From contig WQWV01000003.1 of the NCBI GenBank assembly GCA_009785175.1, positions 1-55,598 on the forward strand: a stretch of DNA of 55,598 nucleotides. The letters run 5' to 3'. The notes below the pieces were generated by a model. It did no database searches. It was not told the origin of the DNA and saw only the letters and a list, made by a program, of their open reading frames with translations. Below, one piece after another: positions 10,384 through 19,770 of the stretch (within the stretch, counting starts at the first letter, position 1; every line of letters begins with the position of its first letter). The DNA is from Alphaproteobacteria bacterium (GTDB lineage Bacteria > Pseudomonadota > Alphaproteobacteria > Rs-D84 > CACZYB01). Position numbers and translations under genes: made by a program.

Positions 10384-10413
10384 TGGATTCCGGCTCGGAG
10401 GCCGGAATGACGG
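10384..10413. repeat. Dispersed palindromic element copy 1 (ggattccgg...ccggaatgac)
   Basis: tggattccggctcggaggccggaatgacgg; stem ATTCCGG/CCGGAAT. Confidence 0.8.
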
Positions 10414-10530
10414 GTGAAGGCGGGTCGGCGTGGTTTGCTGGAGCGCAAGCGCTTAGCTATAAATCTTGTCCAGCGGAGTCGGCGTTCTCCTACGTCGAGC
10501 TGTCCACCGGAGGGGGATTTGGGGTTATTC

Positions 10531-10559
10531 TTGACTTTTAATTTATCGACGCGTAAAAT
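10531..10559 (+). promoter_or_regulatory. Promoter TTGACT-17-TAAAAT upstream of the dihydroorotase gene
   Basis: ttgact tttaatttatcgacgcg taaaat, followed by hairpin ccccatatcgttgagggg. Confidence 0.65.
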
Positions 10560-10604
10560 CCCCATATCGTTGAGGGGCGATTTAACAAGATTCGGAGGTC
10601 GCCC

Positions 10605-11780
10605 ATGATAACAAATCACAACACCGATATTTGCGTCGACGCACACCTTCACGCGCGCCAGCCCGGCACGAACGGTATATTCGAAGCGGTAGTGCCGACA
10701 TACGTCCGCAACTCGGCCGGCTTGTATATGATGAACTTTCCCACGCCGCTTGACCTTGGCGATACGCGCGCGGCGCTTGCCGAATGTTGGCGCTATTGGG
10801 ACGAGATAAAGAAAATCGCGGCGGTGGTCAATCCGAATCACAAGGCTATCCTTATGCCCGTGATGGCCGACAAGTGGACGCCGAAGCAGCTTGACGATTT
10901 CATAAAATCCGCGAAGGGCGCCGGTCTGCCGCTTGCGGGATTCAAACTTTTCCCACGCGGGCAGAGCACAAATTCCGATGACGCGCCGACGTTTGAAAAC
11001 GCGGTGAAGCTTATGGACGTTGTCGAGGACAATGGTCTTGTCGTCGCAATTCATGGCGAGAGTCTGGTCGAGCCGAACGCCAGCCATAAGGAAGAAAAGT
11101 TCGTCGAGCATATTTTGCCACATCTTCTTGTCCGCGAAGACGGAACGCCGCGCAATCCCAAGAAAATTTCGTTCGAGCACATAACAACTATCCTTGCGTT
11201 GAGGTTTGCGAAAGAGGCCGGGATTTACTATTCAATCACTCCGCACCACACGGTATTTTTTCAGGAGATGTTCGGGATTGCCAATACGTTCGAGGCCGAA
11301 AAAATCCTCCGTGAAAAATATCCGCATTTCTTTTGCAAGCCTATTGTGCAAACTGCGCTCAATGCCTTGGCTATGCGGAAAGAATGGATCTGTGGGAACA
11401 GCTCGCGGCTTATCATCGGGACGGACAACGCGCCGCACCTTGAGGCCAACAAAATCGCGCCCGACGCGTCAAAGCGTTTCGCCGGAATGTATTGGGGCGA
11501 TACGGTCGAGGGTTATACAACCGCGCTTTATCCCGACCTAGGTCCCGAGCGGGTCCTTGAAAACATAAGGAAATATTCTAAAAACGCGTGCAACCTGTAT
11601 TCCCATGTCCTTGATTACGACAAGCTTTCGCCCCGCGTGCCGGCGCCGATGAGCGAGGAAAAATCCGACATAGTCAAAAGTGTCGCGGATATGAAAGTTC
11701 CCATGAGCTGTGATGATGAGGTCTTTGCAACCGCAGCCATGGCTGCCGCGCGGAATATGCTGTTAGAAATCAACAGGTAG
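10605..11780 (+). CDS. pyrC: Dihydroorotase (PyrC-type)
   Basis: VDAHLHARQP (HxH), GFKLFPRG, AIHGES, ITPHH, IIGTDNAPH; RBS CGGAGG. Confidence 0.82.
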   Translation: MITNHNTDICVDAHLHARQPGTNGIFEAVVPTYVRNSAGLYMMNFPTPLDLGDTRAALAECWRYWDEIKKIAAVVNPNHKAILMPVMADKWTPKQLDDFIKSAKGAGLPLAGFKLFPRGQSTNSDDAPTFENAVKLMDVVEDNGLVVAIHGESLVEPNASHKEEKFVEHILPHLLVREDGTPRNPKKISFEHITTILALRFAKEAGIYYSITPHHTVFFQEMFGIANTFEAEKILREKYPHFFCKPIVQTALNALAMRKEWICGNSSRLIIGTDNAPHLEANKIAPDASKRFAGMYWGDTVEGYTTALYPDLGPERVLENIRKYSKNACNLYSHVLDYDKLSPRVPAPMSEEKSDIVKSVADMKVPMSCDDEVFATAAMAAARNMLLEINR

Positions 11781-12816
11781 GGGTTGTGGCGGCGCACTTT
11801 ACAAAATGCGCGGCCAGATGGTGGTAATGCACGTGCATGCCGATATAGTCGTGCCGGCTTTGTCCCTCGACTTGACCAAGATACAAGTTCTGACCTTGGG
11901 CCAGAATGTTTTGCGGGCGCGTAATCAACTCCCCGAGCCGCCAGCGTTCGACAACCGCGGCGCCAAGCGTAGGTTTCAATTCTGTTTTTAGGAATTCGAG
12001 CAGCTCGATCGTCCTTACGGTGTTCAGCGACTTATGATCCATGCTATAAATTAATTCGACGAGCATAAAATCCTGGTCCTCGAGTTTCAAGCCCTGGGAC
12101 TTAAGGAATTCGCATGTTTCCCCGAACACGCGCAAGAACCCGTTGCATTTGCGGCCAGTGAACCTTAGATCGCTTTGCGAATCCCCGTGTTGGAAGTAAT
12201 TATAAAGCGGAATGTTAAGATGGCGCATGGAGCGCGCGTGGGCAAGGTATTGCAATACGAAAGAGGCGTCGTCCTGTGGCCCCGAGGTGAAACGAAGGGC
12301 GTGGCGGCGAACGATTTCCATTTTGAAAATCTTGTTCCATAAAACCTTGTTGATATGAAACTTGTCCCACTGGGTAAGGTTGTCGGTGCCGGCGGGCAGG
12401 GCATGGGGGGGGGTGCACATATACTGATAGTTGGATGCGGCGGAGGCGGAGTCGCCAACAACATGGCAATCGCAAACCGCAAGGTCGGAGCCGGATTCGA
12501 TCACGGTCGTCATAAGCTCGACGGCGTTTATTTCATACCAATCGTCCGCGTCGCAAAACATGAGGTATTCTCCGGTAGCGGCGGCAAGGCCGGTTTCGCG
12601 CGAATGGCCGGATCCCGGCTTGCTTTCGAACAGATACTTGAATCGCGGATCTGCGGCGGCGAAATCTTTGATTATACTTTTGGAGGCGTCGGTAGAGTTG
12701 TTATCGACGCAAATGACTTCTATATTTTCATAAGTTTGCGAACCAAGAGAATCAAGCGCGCGGGTCAACCAGGCTTCGGCGTTATAGACAGGCATTATGA
12801 TTGAAACGAGCGGCAT
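11770..12816 (-). CDS. Family 2 glycosyltransferase with in-frame poly-C (C9) tract
   Basis: MPLVSIIMPVYNAEAWLTRALDSLGSQTYENIEVICVDNNSTDAS...FCDADDWY; 3' end overlaps the dihydroorotase gene by 11 bp. Confidence 0.9.
   Translation of the reverse strand: MPLVSIIMPVYNAEAWLTRALDSLGSQTYENIEVICVDNNSTDASKSIIKDFAAADPRFKYLFESKPGSGHSRETGLAAATGEYLMFCDADDWYEINAVELMTTVIESGSDLAVCDCHVVGDSASAASNYQYMCTPPHALPAGTDNLTQWDKFHINKVLWNKIFKMEIVRRHALRFTSGPQDDASFVLQYLAHARSMRHLNIPLYNYFQHGDSQSDLRFTGRKCNGFLRVFGETCEFLKSQGLKLEDQDFMLVELIYSMDHKSLNTVRTIELLEFLKTELKPTLGAAVVERWRLGELITRPQNILAQGQNLYLGQVEGQSRHDYIGMHVHYHHLAAHFVKCAATTPTC
12405..12413 (-). repeat. Homopolymer tract (C9 on coding strand) within the glycosyltransferase CDS
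   Basis: Coding strand ATG TGC ACC CCC CCC CAT. Confidence 0.95.
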
Positions 12817-12983
12817 AATTCTTTCCTTTTGGATAGTATATTTGAGGACTTGACAAATCGCAAGAGTCAATATAGAATTCGGGCAAATCTCCGTATTGGA
12901 GCTATGAGGCAGCCTGCGCCTTGAACGATGGGCATTGCAAACGACGAGTTTTCGCCCTTTGCAAGGAAATGCTTTATAACAAT

Positions 12984-13012
12984 TGGATTCCGGGTCGTTG
13001 CCCGGAATGACA
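12984..13012. repeat. Dispersed palindromic element copy 2
   Basis: tggattccgggtcgttgcccggaatgaca. Confidence 0.8.
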
Positions 13013-13038
13013 AAGAAAGAAAAACGAAAGGACATAAT

Positions 13039-13548
13039 ATGTCAGTCAAAATACGCCTCGCCCGCTTCGGTGCAAAAAAACGCCCTTATTTCCACATCGT
13101 AGTGGCCGATTCCCGCAATCCCCGCGACGGTAGCTTTATCGAGCAGGTCGGAACATACAATCCCATGATCGAAAAAACCGCGCCGGGCGCGTTGGTTCTT
13201 AACGCCGAGCGTATCAAATACTGGCTTGGTGTAGGTGCACAGGCGACCGACCGCGTTGCCCGCTTTATCGCAAACGCAGGAATCGGTGCCGCCTATGTCG
13301 CGAAAACCAACCAGCCCAAGAAGTCCGCGCCCAAGGCCAAAGCCCAGGAGCGCCTGAAGCTTGCCGCAGCAGCCGCCGAGGAAAAGGCCGCAGCAGAAGC
13401 CGCCGCAAAGGCCGAGGCCGAGAAAGCCTTTGAAGCCGTGGTCGAGGAGAAAATAGAGGAGGCTACCGAGGTTGCCCCTGCTGAAGTTGCGGTTGAGGCT
13501 GCGCCTGTTGTTGAAGCCGCTACTGCGGAAGAGCCCAAGGCCGAATAA
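13039..13548 (+). CDS. rpsP: 30S ribosomal protein S16 with Ala/Glu-rich C-terminal extension
   Basis: [43 protein letters not shown]. Confidence 0.98.
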   Translation: MSVKIRLARFGAKKRPYFHIVVADSRNPRDGSFIEQVGTYNPMIEKTAPGALVLNAERIKYWLGVGAQATDRVARFIANAGIGAAYVAKTNQPKKSAPKAKAQERLKLAAAAAEEKAAAEAAAKAEAEKAFEAVVEEKIEEATEVAPAEVAVEAAPVVEAATAEEPKAE

Positions 13549-13555
13549 TTATCTT

Positions 13556-13638
13556 GTCATACCGGGCTTGACCCGGTATCCTGAAAATGATATATTTATA
13601 ACTGGATTCCGGGTCGCGTTATGCTTGCCCGGAATGAC
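13556..13638. repeat. Dispersed palindromic element, double-hairpin form, copy 3
   Basis: gtcataccgggcttgacccggtatcc...ggattccgggtcgcgttatgcttgcccggaatgac. Confidence 0.8.
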
Positions 13639-13641
13639 ATT

Positions 13642-14307
13642 ATGAAAGGCTGGCTTAAAATGGGATTCCATAAAGTAAAAAGACAAGAAAACCATGCGCG
13701 AGAGGCCGTAATTGCGCTTAAGATTTTCGAGAAGGCGTCCGACATGCTTCGTTATCAAACCGGCAATCCGGTTGAAATTTATGAAATAGCGCCCGGGGTC
13801 AAGGCCGTGGTTGCCGAGTTCAAGACCGGAGAGCCGCACGAATTTATGCTTGAATATCATCAAGAAAACACCGTCGGCGAAAAGATACACGATGTCCATG
13901 TATATATATCGGGCAAGCCTTCGTATCTTTATGCCGGAAGGCCGGGACAATTTCCAAACGGATTGCGCCAAGATGGTTATGATCCCGCCCCGAATGCAAC
14001 AGATTTCCTTGCCGGAACGGCCAAAGACTATCGCGAAAAGTTGAAGATGCGCCGCCTTGACAAGAACACGTTCGCGCATTTCAAACCCGGAGAAGTTCAT
14101 TCGCAAAAAAATCACAACGTGCATTTGCGCGGATCGCTTGACGGCCGAAAAATCGTCTTCAAAATCGCCGAGGGCGCCCAGGTTCCATCGACCGACGACG
14201 TGCTTAAATTCATAGCCGAGATAGAGAGGCGAATCGACGCGCACGATCTTGTCGCCGGCAATGCCGCCAAAGCCGCAAGGGCGAAAAAACTTCGCAGGGG
14301 AAGATGA
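13642..14307 (+). CDS. Hypothetical protein between rpsP and rimM (start uncertain; 13621 or 13660 also possible)
   Basis: MKGWLKMGFHKVKRQENHAREAVIALKIFEKASDM...; overlaps the rimM start by 4 nt (ATGA). Confidence 0.7.
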   Translation: MKGWLKMGFHKVKRQENHAREAVIALKIFEKASDMLRYQTGNPVEIYEIAPGVKAVVAEFKTGEPHEFMLEYHQENTVGEKIHDVHVYISGKPSYLYAGRPGQFPNGLRQDGYDPAPNATDFLAGTAKDYREKLKMRRLDKNTFAHFKPGEVHSQKNHNVHLRGSLDGRKIVFKIAEGAQVPSTDDVLKFIAEIERRIDAHDLVAGNAAKAARAKKLRRGR

Positions 14308-14741
14308 TTCCGGTCCTTAAGATCGTCGGGTGCCACGCGCTTAAAGGCGGGCTTAAAATTCAATCTTATGTCGAAGATTTTGTCGGTTTGCCGTTGACGT
14401 TTTCCGACGGGCGGGCGGCGAAGGTGCTTTCGTTCAATCCTCATAACGGGGTAATTTTTTTAGAGGGCGTGGCCGATCGGAATGCGGCCGAGGCGTTGCG
14501 CGGCGCGGAGCTTTTCACCGCGCGTTCGAATTTGGTGGGCGATGGCGAAGTTTTGCTTGACGAAGTGATCGGATTTGCCGTGTCCGGCGGAGGGGTTGTC
14601 GTCGACCGATTTAATTACGGCGGGGGCGACGTGCTTGAAATCGAACGCGATGGGCGGCGCAAATGTATCCTCGTGGCGCAGGTGAAGGGGATTGATTCCG
14701 ACGCGAAATTTGTTGAAATTGACGAGGACTATCTTGTTTAA
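14304..14741 (+). CDS. rimM: Ribosome maturation factor RimM
   Basis: IVGCHALKGGLKIQSYVEDF...LLDEVIGFAV...IDEDYLV; between rpsP and trmD. Confidence 0.88.
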   Translation: MIPVLKIVGCHALKGGLKIQSYVEDFVGLPLTFSDGRAAKVLSFNPHNGVIFLEGVADRNAAEALRGAELFTARSNLVGDGEVLLDEVIGFAVSGGGVVVDRFNYGGGDVLEIERDGRRKCILVAQVKGIDSDAKFVEIDEDYLV

Positions 14742-14852
14742 TATTATATCAGAGCGAAGCCACCTAAGCCGGCAGGGCGGCGATGCCGTAAGGCGCGCAC
14801 CCCTGCGTGCGGCGGCGTGGTGCGCGCAGCTCTTCGAGCTGGAATAGCAATC

Positions 14853-15536
14853 ATGACTTTCAAAGCAAACATTCTAACCCTTTTCCCCGAAATGTTCGAG
14901 GCGCTCAAGCACTCGATCACCGGGCGTGCGATCGGCGAGGGGAAGCTCGCGCTTAATTTGATCAACATACGCGATTTTGCCGAAGGAAATTACAAGGCGG
15001 TCGACGATGCGCCTTATGGTGGCGGTGCCGGTCAGGTCATGCGCGCGGATGTGCTTGGCCGAGCGATTGATTCGGTCGGCGGTGCGGCGCCGATATTTTA
15101 TCTTTCGCCGCGCGGAGAAAAATTCTCGCAAAAGATGGCCGAGGAATGGGCGCGACTTGGCGAAGCTACTTTTATCTGCGGTCATTACGAAGGGATCGAC
15201 GAGCGGGTTTTGGAGTATTATGGCGCTCGCGAAATATCGCTTGGCGATTTTGTGGTTTCCGGCGGCGAGGTCGCGATTCTGCCTATGCTTGATGCCGTGT
15301 CGCGATTGGTCGACGGGGTTTTGGGCGCCAAAGAATCGCTTGACGACGAAAGCTTTTCCGCCTCACTTGACGGTGGGCTTGAATATCCCCAATACACCCG
15401 GCCCGAGGAGTGGCGCGGGCTTCGCGTGCCGGAAGTTTTGACTAGCGGTCATCATAAGAATATAGAAAAATGGCGGCGGGAGAAGTCAGAGGAATTGACC
15501 GCGGAACGTCGGCCGGATCTTAAGGATTTCAAATAA
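14853..15536 (+). CDS. trmD: tRNA (guanine-N1)-methyltransferase
   Basis: ILTLFPEMFEALKHSITGRAIGEGKL, DDAPYGGGAGQVM, GHYEGIDERV, LGDFVVSGGE. Confidence 0.98.
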   Translation: MTFKANILTLFPEMFEALKHSITGRAIGEGKLALNLINIRDFAEGNYKAVDDAPYGGGAGQVMRADVLGRAIDSVGGAAPIFYLSPRGEKFSQKMAEEWARLGEATFICGHYEGIDERVLEYYGAREISLGDFVVSGGEVAILPMLDAVSRLVDGVLGAKESLDDESFSASLDGGLEYPQYTRPEEWRGLRVPEVLTSGHHKNIEKWRREKSEELTAERRPDLKDFK

Positions 15537-15673
15537 CGTATTCAGAAGCTTATGAATCGCGCGCGCCTAAAGGCGTAGCTTAAAATCCCCCAGGCGGAGC
15601 CTGCGCTCTCGTTGCCTCGAGCTCTCCGCCAGGGAGATTTGCTTGTGGGAAATAATGCTTGAGAATCCTAGTT

Positions 15674-15702
15674 GACAAATATTCCTATACGTCTTAAAAT
15701 CC
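15674..15702 (+). promoter_or_regulatory. Promoter TTGACA-17-TAAAAT
   Basis: ttgaca aatattcctatacgtct taaaat upstream of the 15729 CDS. Confidence 0.65.
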
Positions 15703-15728
15703 GATAAATTTAATCAAAAAGGTAAAAA

Positions 15729-16118
15729 ATGAAAAAAGCCTTATTCTGTTTTATTTTGTGCTCGATACTAACTTGCGCGGGTGCAGCGGGCCGCGTGTCA
15801 AAGGGCGAAAACTTCCAATCGGGAAAAAACGCGCCCGAGCTTGCCTATGCCCCGGGATCCGACGTATGTCTTAGCGTGTCCGACTTATGGCTTGGCGGGT
15901 GTCCACAGCTTGCGCAAGAAGATTACGATTCCGTATACATCTATGCAACGCAATATTCAGACGACTATGTCCAAGATTCGCTTGTTTTCAAAATGAAAAA
16001 CGGGAAACGCATAAACCTTACGTTCAAAGGTTGCGGACCCGAGTGTTCGCGCGGGCTTCCGGTCGACGACGACAAGTTCGACCTTATTATCCGACAGAGA
16101 AAAGGGAAGCGGAAATGA
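15729..16118 (+). CDS. Predicted exported hypothetical protein (129 aa)
   Basis: Signal peptide MKKALFCFILCSILTCAGAAG; RBS AAAAAGG. Confidence 0.7.
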   Translation: MKKALFCFILCSILTCAGAAGRVSKGENFQSGKNAPELAYAPGSDVCLSVSDLWLGGCPQLAQEDYDSVYIYATQYSDDYVQDSLVFKMKNGKRINLTFKGCGPECSRGLPVDDDKFDLIIRQRKGKRK

Positions 16119-16909
16119 AAAGGGTGAAAAACAAGATCCCCGAGGGTTTCTTCGATCTTAGCGGCATAGACATAAAGCCCATCGAAATCGGCCTTGCCCT
16201 TAGCTTGTTCGGGGACGATAAAGCCAAATACAACTTCAAGCCCTCGTTTATCGCGCGGATCGACAGTGTCCTTAGGGGTAGCCAAAGAAAAACCGCACGC
16301 GTAATAATGAAGCACGAGTTCCATCCGATATACATCACCTCGAACGGAGATATGCTTGATTTATCGGGCAGCCTTAAACTTGAAAACCTCAATTCCTCGG
16401 GGGACAGGTTCGCGACCCTTAAACACGGCGACGTCATCGAATACGAGGTCGGTCGCGACGGCAGGGCCCGAATAATCTCGGCGCTTCTTAGCGATAAGAA
16501 ATTCGCGTTCAGCTGTGATTGCGAAAAATGCGGAGGCGATAAGTGCATCATGCGCAAGAACGGATTTTGCGAACACGGAATCGTGGAATTTCATGGAGCT
16601 CCCGTCGGCGAAGTTAGGACCCATGAATGCTTTGGCAGGAAGGATACCGATATATCCGAGGTTTTTCGCATCGCGGAGCAGATCGTCCTTTTGCGCGACA
16701 ACCCGAAAATATTTGCCGAAGAGGTGGAAACAATCGACAATGAACTTGGGGGATATGCCGATAACTACACCTCTGTGCTTTATTTGGCCGAGCGTTATAA
16801 TGCAAGGAAGCGCATAAGGGCGCGTATCGCGGAAATGAGGGCCATGGGCGAACTTTATACCGAACATGCCGGCGCATCCTATCTTAAAGCCGTGCAAAAA
16901 GGGAATTGA
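16115..16909 (+). CDS. Hypothetical protein with Cys-rich putative metal-binding motif (264 aa)
   Basis: ATGA overlap with the upstream CDS; FSCDCEKCGGDKCIMRKNGFCEHG. Confidence 0.7.
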   Translation: MKRVKNKIPEGFFDLSGIDIKPIEIGLALSLFGDDKAKYNFKPSFIARIDSVLRGSQRKTARVIMKHEFHPIYITSNGDMLDLSGSLKLENLNSSGDRFATLKHGDVIEYEVGRDGRARIISALLSDKKFAFSCDCEKCGGDKCIMRKNGFCEHGIVEFHGAPVGEVRTHECFGRKDTDISEVFRIAEQIVLLRDNPKIFAEEVETIDNELGGYADNYTSVLYLAERYNARKRIRARIAEMRAMGELYTEHAGASYLKAVQKGN

Positions 16910-16988
16910 AAAACAGGCCGCATGTATACGTCCCCATGGACAGCGCTCTTGCCGTCGAGGAAGCGATGCGGACGAGTGTAAAATAGGC

Positions 16989-17017
16989 TTGACATTTGGT
17001 CGCCCAGCCTATAGAAT
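16989..17017 (+). promoter_or_regulatory. Promoter TTGACA-17-TAGAAT for rpmB-rpmG
   Basis: ttgaca tttggtcgcccagccta tagaat. Confidence 0.65.
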
Positions 17018-17053
17018 GTCGGCACTTTAATGAATTTGTAAAGGTTTATTACC

Positions 17054-17350
17054 ATGTCAAGAATTTGTGCAGTTTCGGGAAAAGCGCCTATGTATGGCCA
17101 TAACGTCTCCCACGCAGAAAACAAAACGCAGCGGATTTTCCGCCCGAACCTTCATGAACTTTCCTTCTTTTCCGAGATTTTGGGAGCGTTCGTGAAGCTT
17201 AAGGTTTCCTCGCGCGGGGCAAAAACCATCGAGAAAAACGGCGGTATCGACGCTTATGTGCTTGGGCTTAAACCCTCGAAACTTACACCCGAGCTTAAGG
17301 CCCTTAAGAAACGCATCGAAGGCGCAAAGGCCAAAAAAGGAGTTAAATAA
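17054..17350 (+). CDS. rpmB: 50S ribosomal protein L28
   Basis: MSRICAVSGKAPMYGHNVSHAENKTQRIFRPNLHE. Confidence 0.97.
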   Translation: MSRICAVSGKAPMYGHNVSHAENKTQRIFRPNLHELSFFSEILGAFVKLKVSSRGAKTIEKNGGIDAYVLGLKPSKLTPELKALKKRIEGAKAKKGVK

Positions 17351-17526
17351 TGTCGAAAAAATCCAAAGGCTCGAAGATCCTTATCAAACTCCGCAATCCG
17401 GAAACCGGCACGTTCTATACGACCTATAGGAATACAAAATCCCAAAATACCCAGGAAAAGCTCAAGTTCCGCAAGTATGATCCTAAGACCCGCAAGCACG
17501 AGGAATTCGTGGAAAACAAAATCTAA
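17350..17526 (+). CDS. rpmG: 50S ribosomal protein L33 (58 aa; below the ORF-track cutoff)
   Basis: TAATG overlap with rpmB; MSKKSKGSKILIKLRNPETGTFYTTYRNTKSQNTQEKLKFRKYDPKTRKHEEFVENKI. Confidence 0.93.
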   Translation: MSKKSKGSKILIKLRNPETGTFYTTYRNTKSQNTQEKLKFRKYDPKTRKHEEFVENKI

Positions 17527-17544
17527 AAGCTTCTTTGTTGTTAT

Positions 17545-17571
17545 GGGGAGCCTTTCGGGGCTCCTTTTTTT
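17545..17571 (+). terminator. Rho-independent terminator after rpmG
   Basis: ggggagcctttcggggctccttttttt. Confidence 0.9.
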
Positions 17572-17584
17572 ATGAAAGTTGTTA

Positions 17585-17613
17585 TTGACAATAATTCATA
17601 TTATGTCTATAAT
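17585..17613 (+). promoter_or_regulatory. Promoter TTGACA-17-TATAAT (perfect consensus)
   Basis: ttgaca ataattcatattatgtc tataat. Confidence 0.8.
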
Positions 17614-17659
17614 GAAAATCGGCAAGTAGTTCATAGGGGCAAAAACCTAGGGGTTTTAA

Positions 17660-18979
17660 TTGAATAACAAGATACTTAAAAGAATAGTTTTCGTGGCGGC
17701 GCTGCTTGCGATGATTTGCGGCCAGAGTAGTCATATAAACGAAAAAACAAAACAGGAGTTGATGGCCATGGAACCGGACGCAAGCGTTGAAAACACTATG
17801 CATATCTATTCTTTCCTTAGGAACGAGGGGAGCAAGAAGCAGGCGGAAGATTTCTATACATTCGTGGAACTGACCAAACCCGGGCAGCTTAAATACGACG
17901 GGATACTTATGCACCACAGCGGCGGGCGGGAAAAGTATAGAAAGAAATTACAGGTCGGGGAAATAAGGGTGTTTTCGCTTCGCAATTCCAAAAACATTCC
18001 CTGTATAACCATCGAAATCGACGTTAAATCCAACCGTATCGGCCAAATCAGCGGGCACGGGGATACGAAAATAATCCATCCGAAATACCATGCGGCGATT
18101 TATGAATTCATGAAGTCGAAGGCCTTCGAGCTCGATTACAGATTCTATTCCCTGATACCCGTTATCGACATGCCCGACGGGTCCCACGTATTCCTTAAAC
18201 AGGTGGACGGCAATGTCGTCGCGAAAATGCGGGAAAATCCCGACGGGGTCAAGTTCCGGGGATTGGAGGGATATAAAAACGACGACGCCAGCCTGCGCCA
18301 GCTTTTGAAGGACGAGAGAATAGAGCATTTGAACATAGGCTCGCTTTCCGGGCTTGCGATTTTTGCGAATCTTTGGAAGTTCATTCCCGAGCGCGCCATA
18401 GACACCCTTGATTTCAAGGACAACTTCATACGCGCCGACGGAATGACATTGCTGGCCAGCGTATTGAAGGGCAACCCGCGTATTAAAAACCTGGACCTGC
18501 GTCGCAACTTCCTTAGGCTTGCCGGGGCGGAAACCTTGGCCGAATGCCTTAGGAACAACACCAACCTCGAGTTTATAAACATCACCGGAAACCATATTGG
18601 AAACGAGGGCGTCGAGGCGTTCGGGAGCGCGTTGAAGGACAACATGTCGCTTCGGCATCTGGACATATCCGAGAATGAAATAGGACGGCTCGATTTCAAT
18701 ATAATACTAATCTATCTGCTGACAAAGGCAGAATGGGCCCTGCAATTCGTGGATTCCAACATAAAGCATGCGGCAAGCGTGCGCGAACTTTTCGAAATCG
18801 CCGGCCGGCGCGGCGTGCCGCTTGAAATAAACCTCGACAAGAATTCCCTTGGACGCAAGGACAGGGATTTTGCGAACGACGTCTTTTATGAAACCAATGG
18901 AGATGTCAGGCATAATGCGGGGAAAAAAACGAGTTTGAGGGATGTCGCCGATTATGTCGCGCGGCGCCAGAGGTGGTAG
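17660..18979 (+). CDS. Exported leucine-rich-repeat protein, ribonuclease-inhibitor-like repeats (TTG start proposed)
   Basis: N-terminal hydrophobic segment [81 protein letters not shown]. Confidence 0.78.
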   Translation: MNNKILKRIVFVAALLAMICGQSSHINEKTKQELMAMEPDASVENTMHIYSFLRNEGSKKQAEDFYTFVELTKPGQLKYDGILMHHSGGREKYRKKLQVGEIRVFSLRNSKNIPCITIEIDVKSNRIGQISGHGDTKIIHPKYHAAIYEFMKSKAFELDYRFYSLIPVIDMPDGSHVFLKQVDGNVVAKMRENPDGVKFRGLEGYKNDDASLRQLLKDERIEHLNIGSLSGLAIFANLWKFIPERAIDTLDFKDNFIRADGMTLLASVLKGNPRIKNLDLRRNFLRLAGAETLAECLRNNTNLEFINITGNHIGNEGVEAFGSALKDNMSLRHLDISENEIGRLDFNIILIYLLTKAEWALQFVDSNIKHAASVRELFEIAGRRGVPLEINLDKNSLGRKDRDFANDVFYETNGDVRHNAGKKTSLRDVADYVARRQRW

Positions 18980-19079
18980 GCCACGGGACACGAAGGGCCG
19001 TGCCCGGGCTATAAAAAATATCTTGCTTATTGGGGCGAACAATTCTAGTATCGAATCGAACGCTAAAAAAGGAGATAAA

Positions 19080-19568
19080 ATGGCTGGCTCAATGAACAAA
19101 GTTATACTTGTCGGAAACCTTGGAAACGATCCCGAAGTGAGGCATTCGCAGAACGGCGACAAGATTGTCACATTCAACATCGCGACTTCGGAAAATTGGA
19201 AAGACAAATCCGGCGAGCAGCAGACGCGCACCGAGTGGCACCGTGTCGTAATCTTCTCGCCCGGCTTGGCCGAGGTCGCGGAAAAGCACCTTCGCAAAGG
19301 CTCGAAGGCATACGTCGAGGGAACGCTTCGCACCCGCAAGTGGCAGGGCGACGACGGCAAGGACCGCTATACCACCGAAATTATTCTTTCGGGTTATAAC
19401 GGCTATATGATTCTTCTCGACAGGCCGGCGAATTCCGGTTCTGGATCGTATGGCGGCGAATCGCGCGGTGGTTCGGACGAAAAGCCCGCTGCGAAGTCTT
19501 CGGGCTGGGATAATTCGGACGCAGGCTCGACGGGGGCGGCGGCGCTTGACGACGAGATTCCGTTTTAA
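19080..19568 (+). CDS. ssb: Single-stranded DNA-binding protein
   Basis: [34 protein letters not shown]... C-terminal DDEIPF tip. Confidence 0.98.
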   Translation: MAGSMNKVILVGNLGNDPEVRHSQNGDKIVTFNIATSENWKDKSGEQQTRTEWHRVVIFSPGLAEVAEKHLRKGSKAYVEGTLRTRKWQGDDGKDRYTTEIILSGYNGYMILLDRPANSGSGSYGGESRGGSDEKPAAKSSGWDNSDAGSTGAAALDDEIPF

Positions 19569-19684
19569 GATTTAATATAACGTAATAAACCTAAATCTCC
19601 ATTTGTGGGCGGGTAAGCTAGGCCAAAGGCCGCGGCGAACTCGTGTGTGCACACTCGCAGTAAAACATTTTCCTAAAATAATGC

Positions 19685-19715
19685 TTGACAAAACACTTCC
19701 GGGGGGGGGTAAGTT
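19685..19715 (+). promoter_or_regulatory. Poly-G spacer promoter A: TTGACA-(aaacacttccG9)-TAAGTT
   Basis: TTGACA 19685-19690; G9 19701-19709; TAAGTT directly after; spacer 19. Confidence 0.6.
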
Positions 19716-19770
19716 TGTCTATAGATTCGCAATAAAGCGATTCGCAAATTCTAGAAAAAGGGTATTAAAA

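Noticed and set aside
9558-11180. 540-aa minus-strand ORF across the radical SAM gene and the dihydroorotase gene
   Set aside because: Antisense to two recognisable genes and an intergenic repeat region; lysine/arginine-rich shadow translation.
13039-13548. S16 C-terminal Ala/Glu-rich tail as a novel domain
   Set aside because: Low-complexity C-terminal extensions are common in alphaproteobacterial S16; not treated as notable.
19685-19725. TATAGA as the -10 for poly-G promoters A and D
   Set aside because: Both have TCTATAGA downstream, but 29 nt from TTGACA, too far for a normal sigma-70 spacer, and sites B and C lack it; noted in case an activator or alternative sigma is involved.
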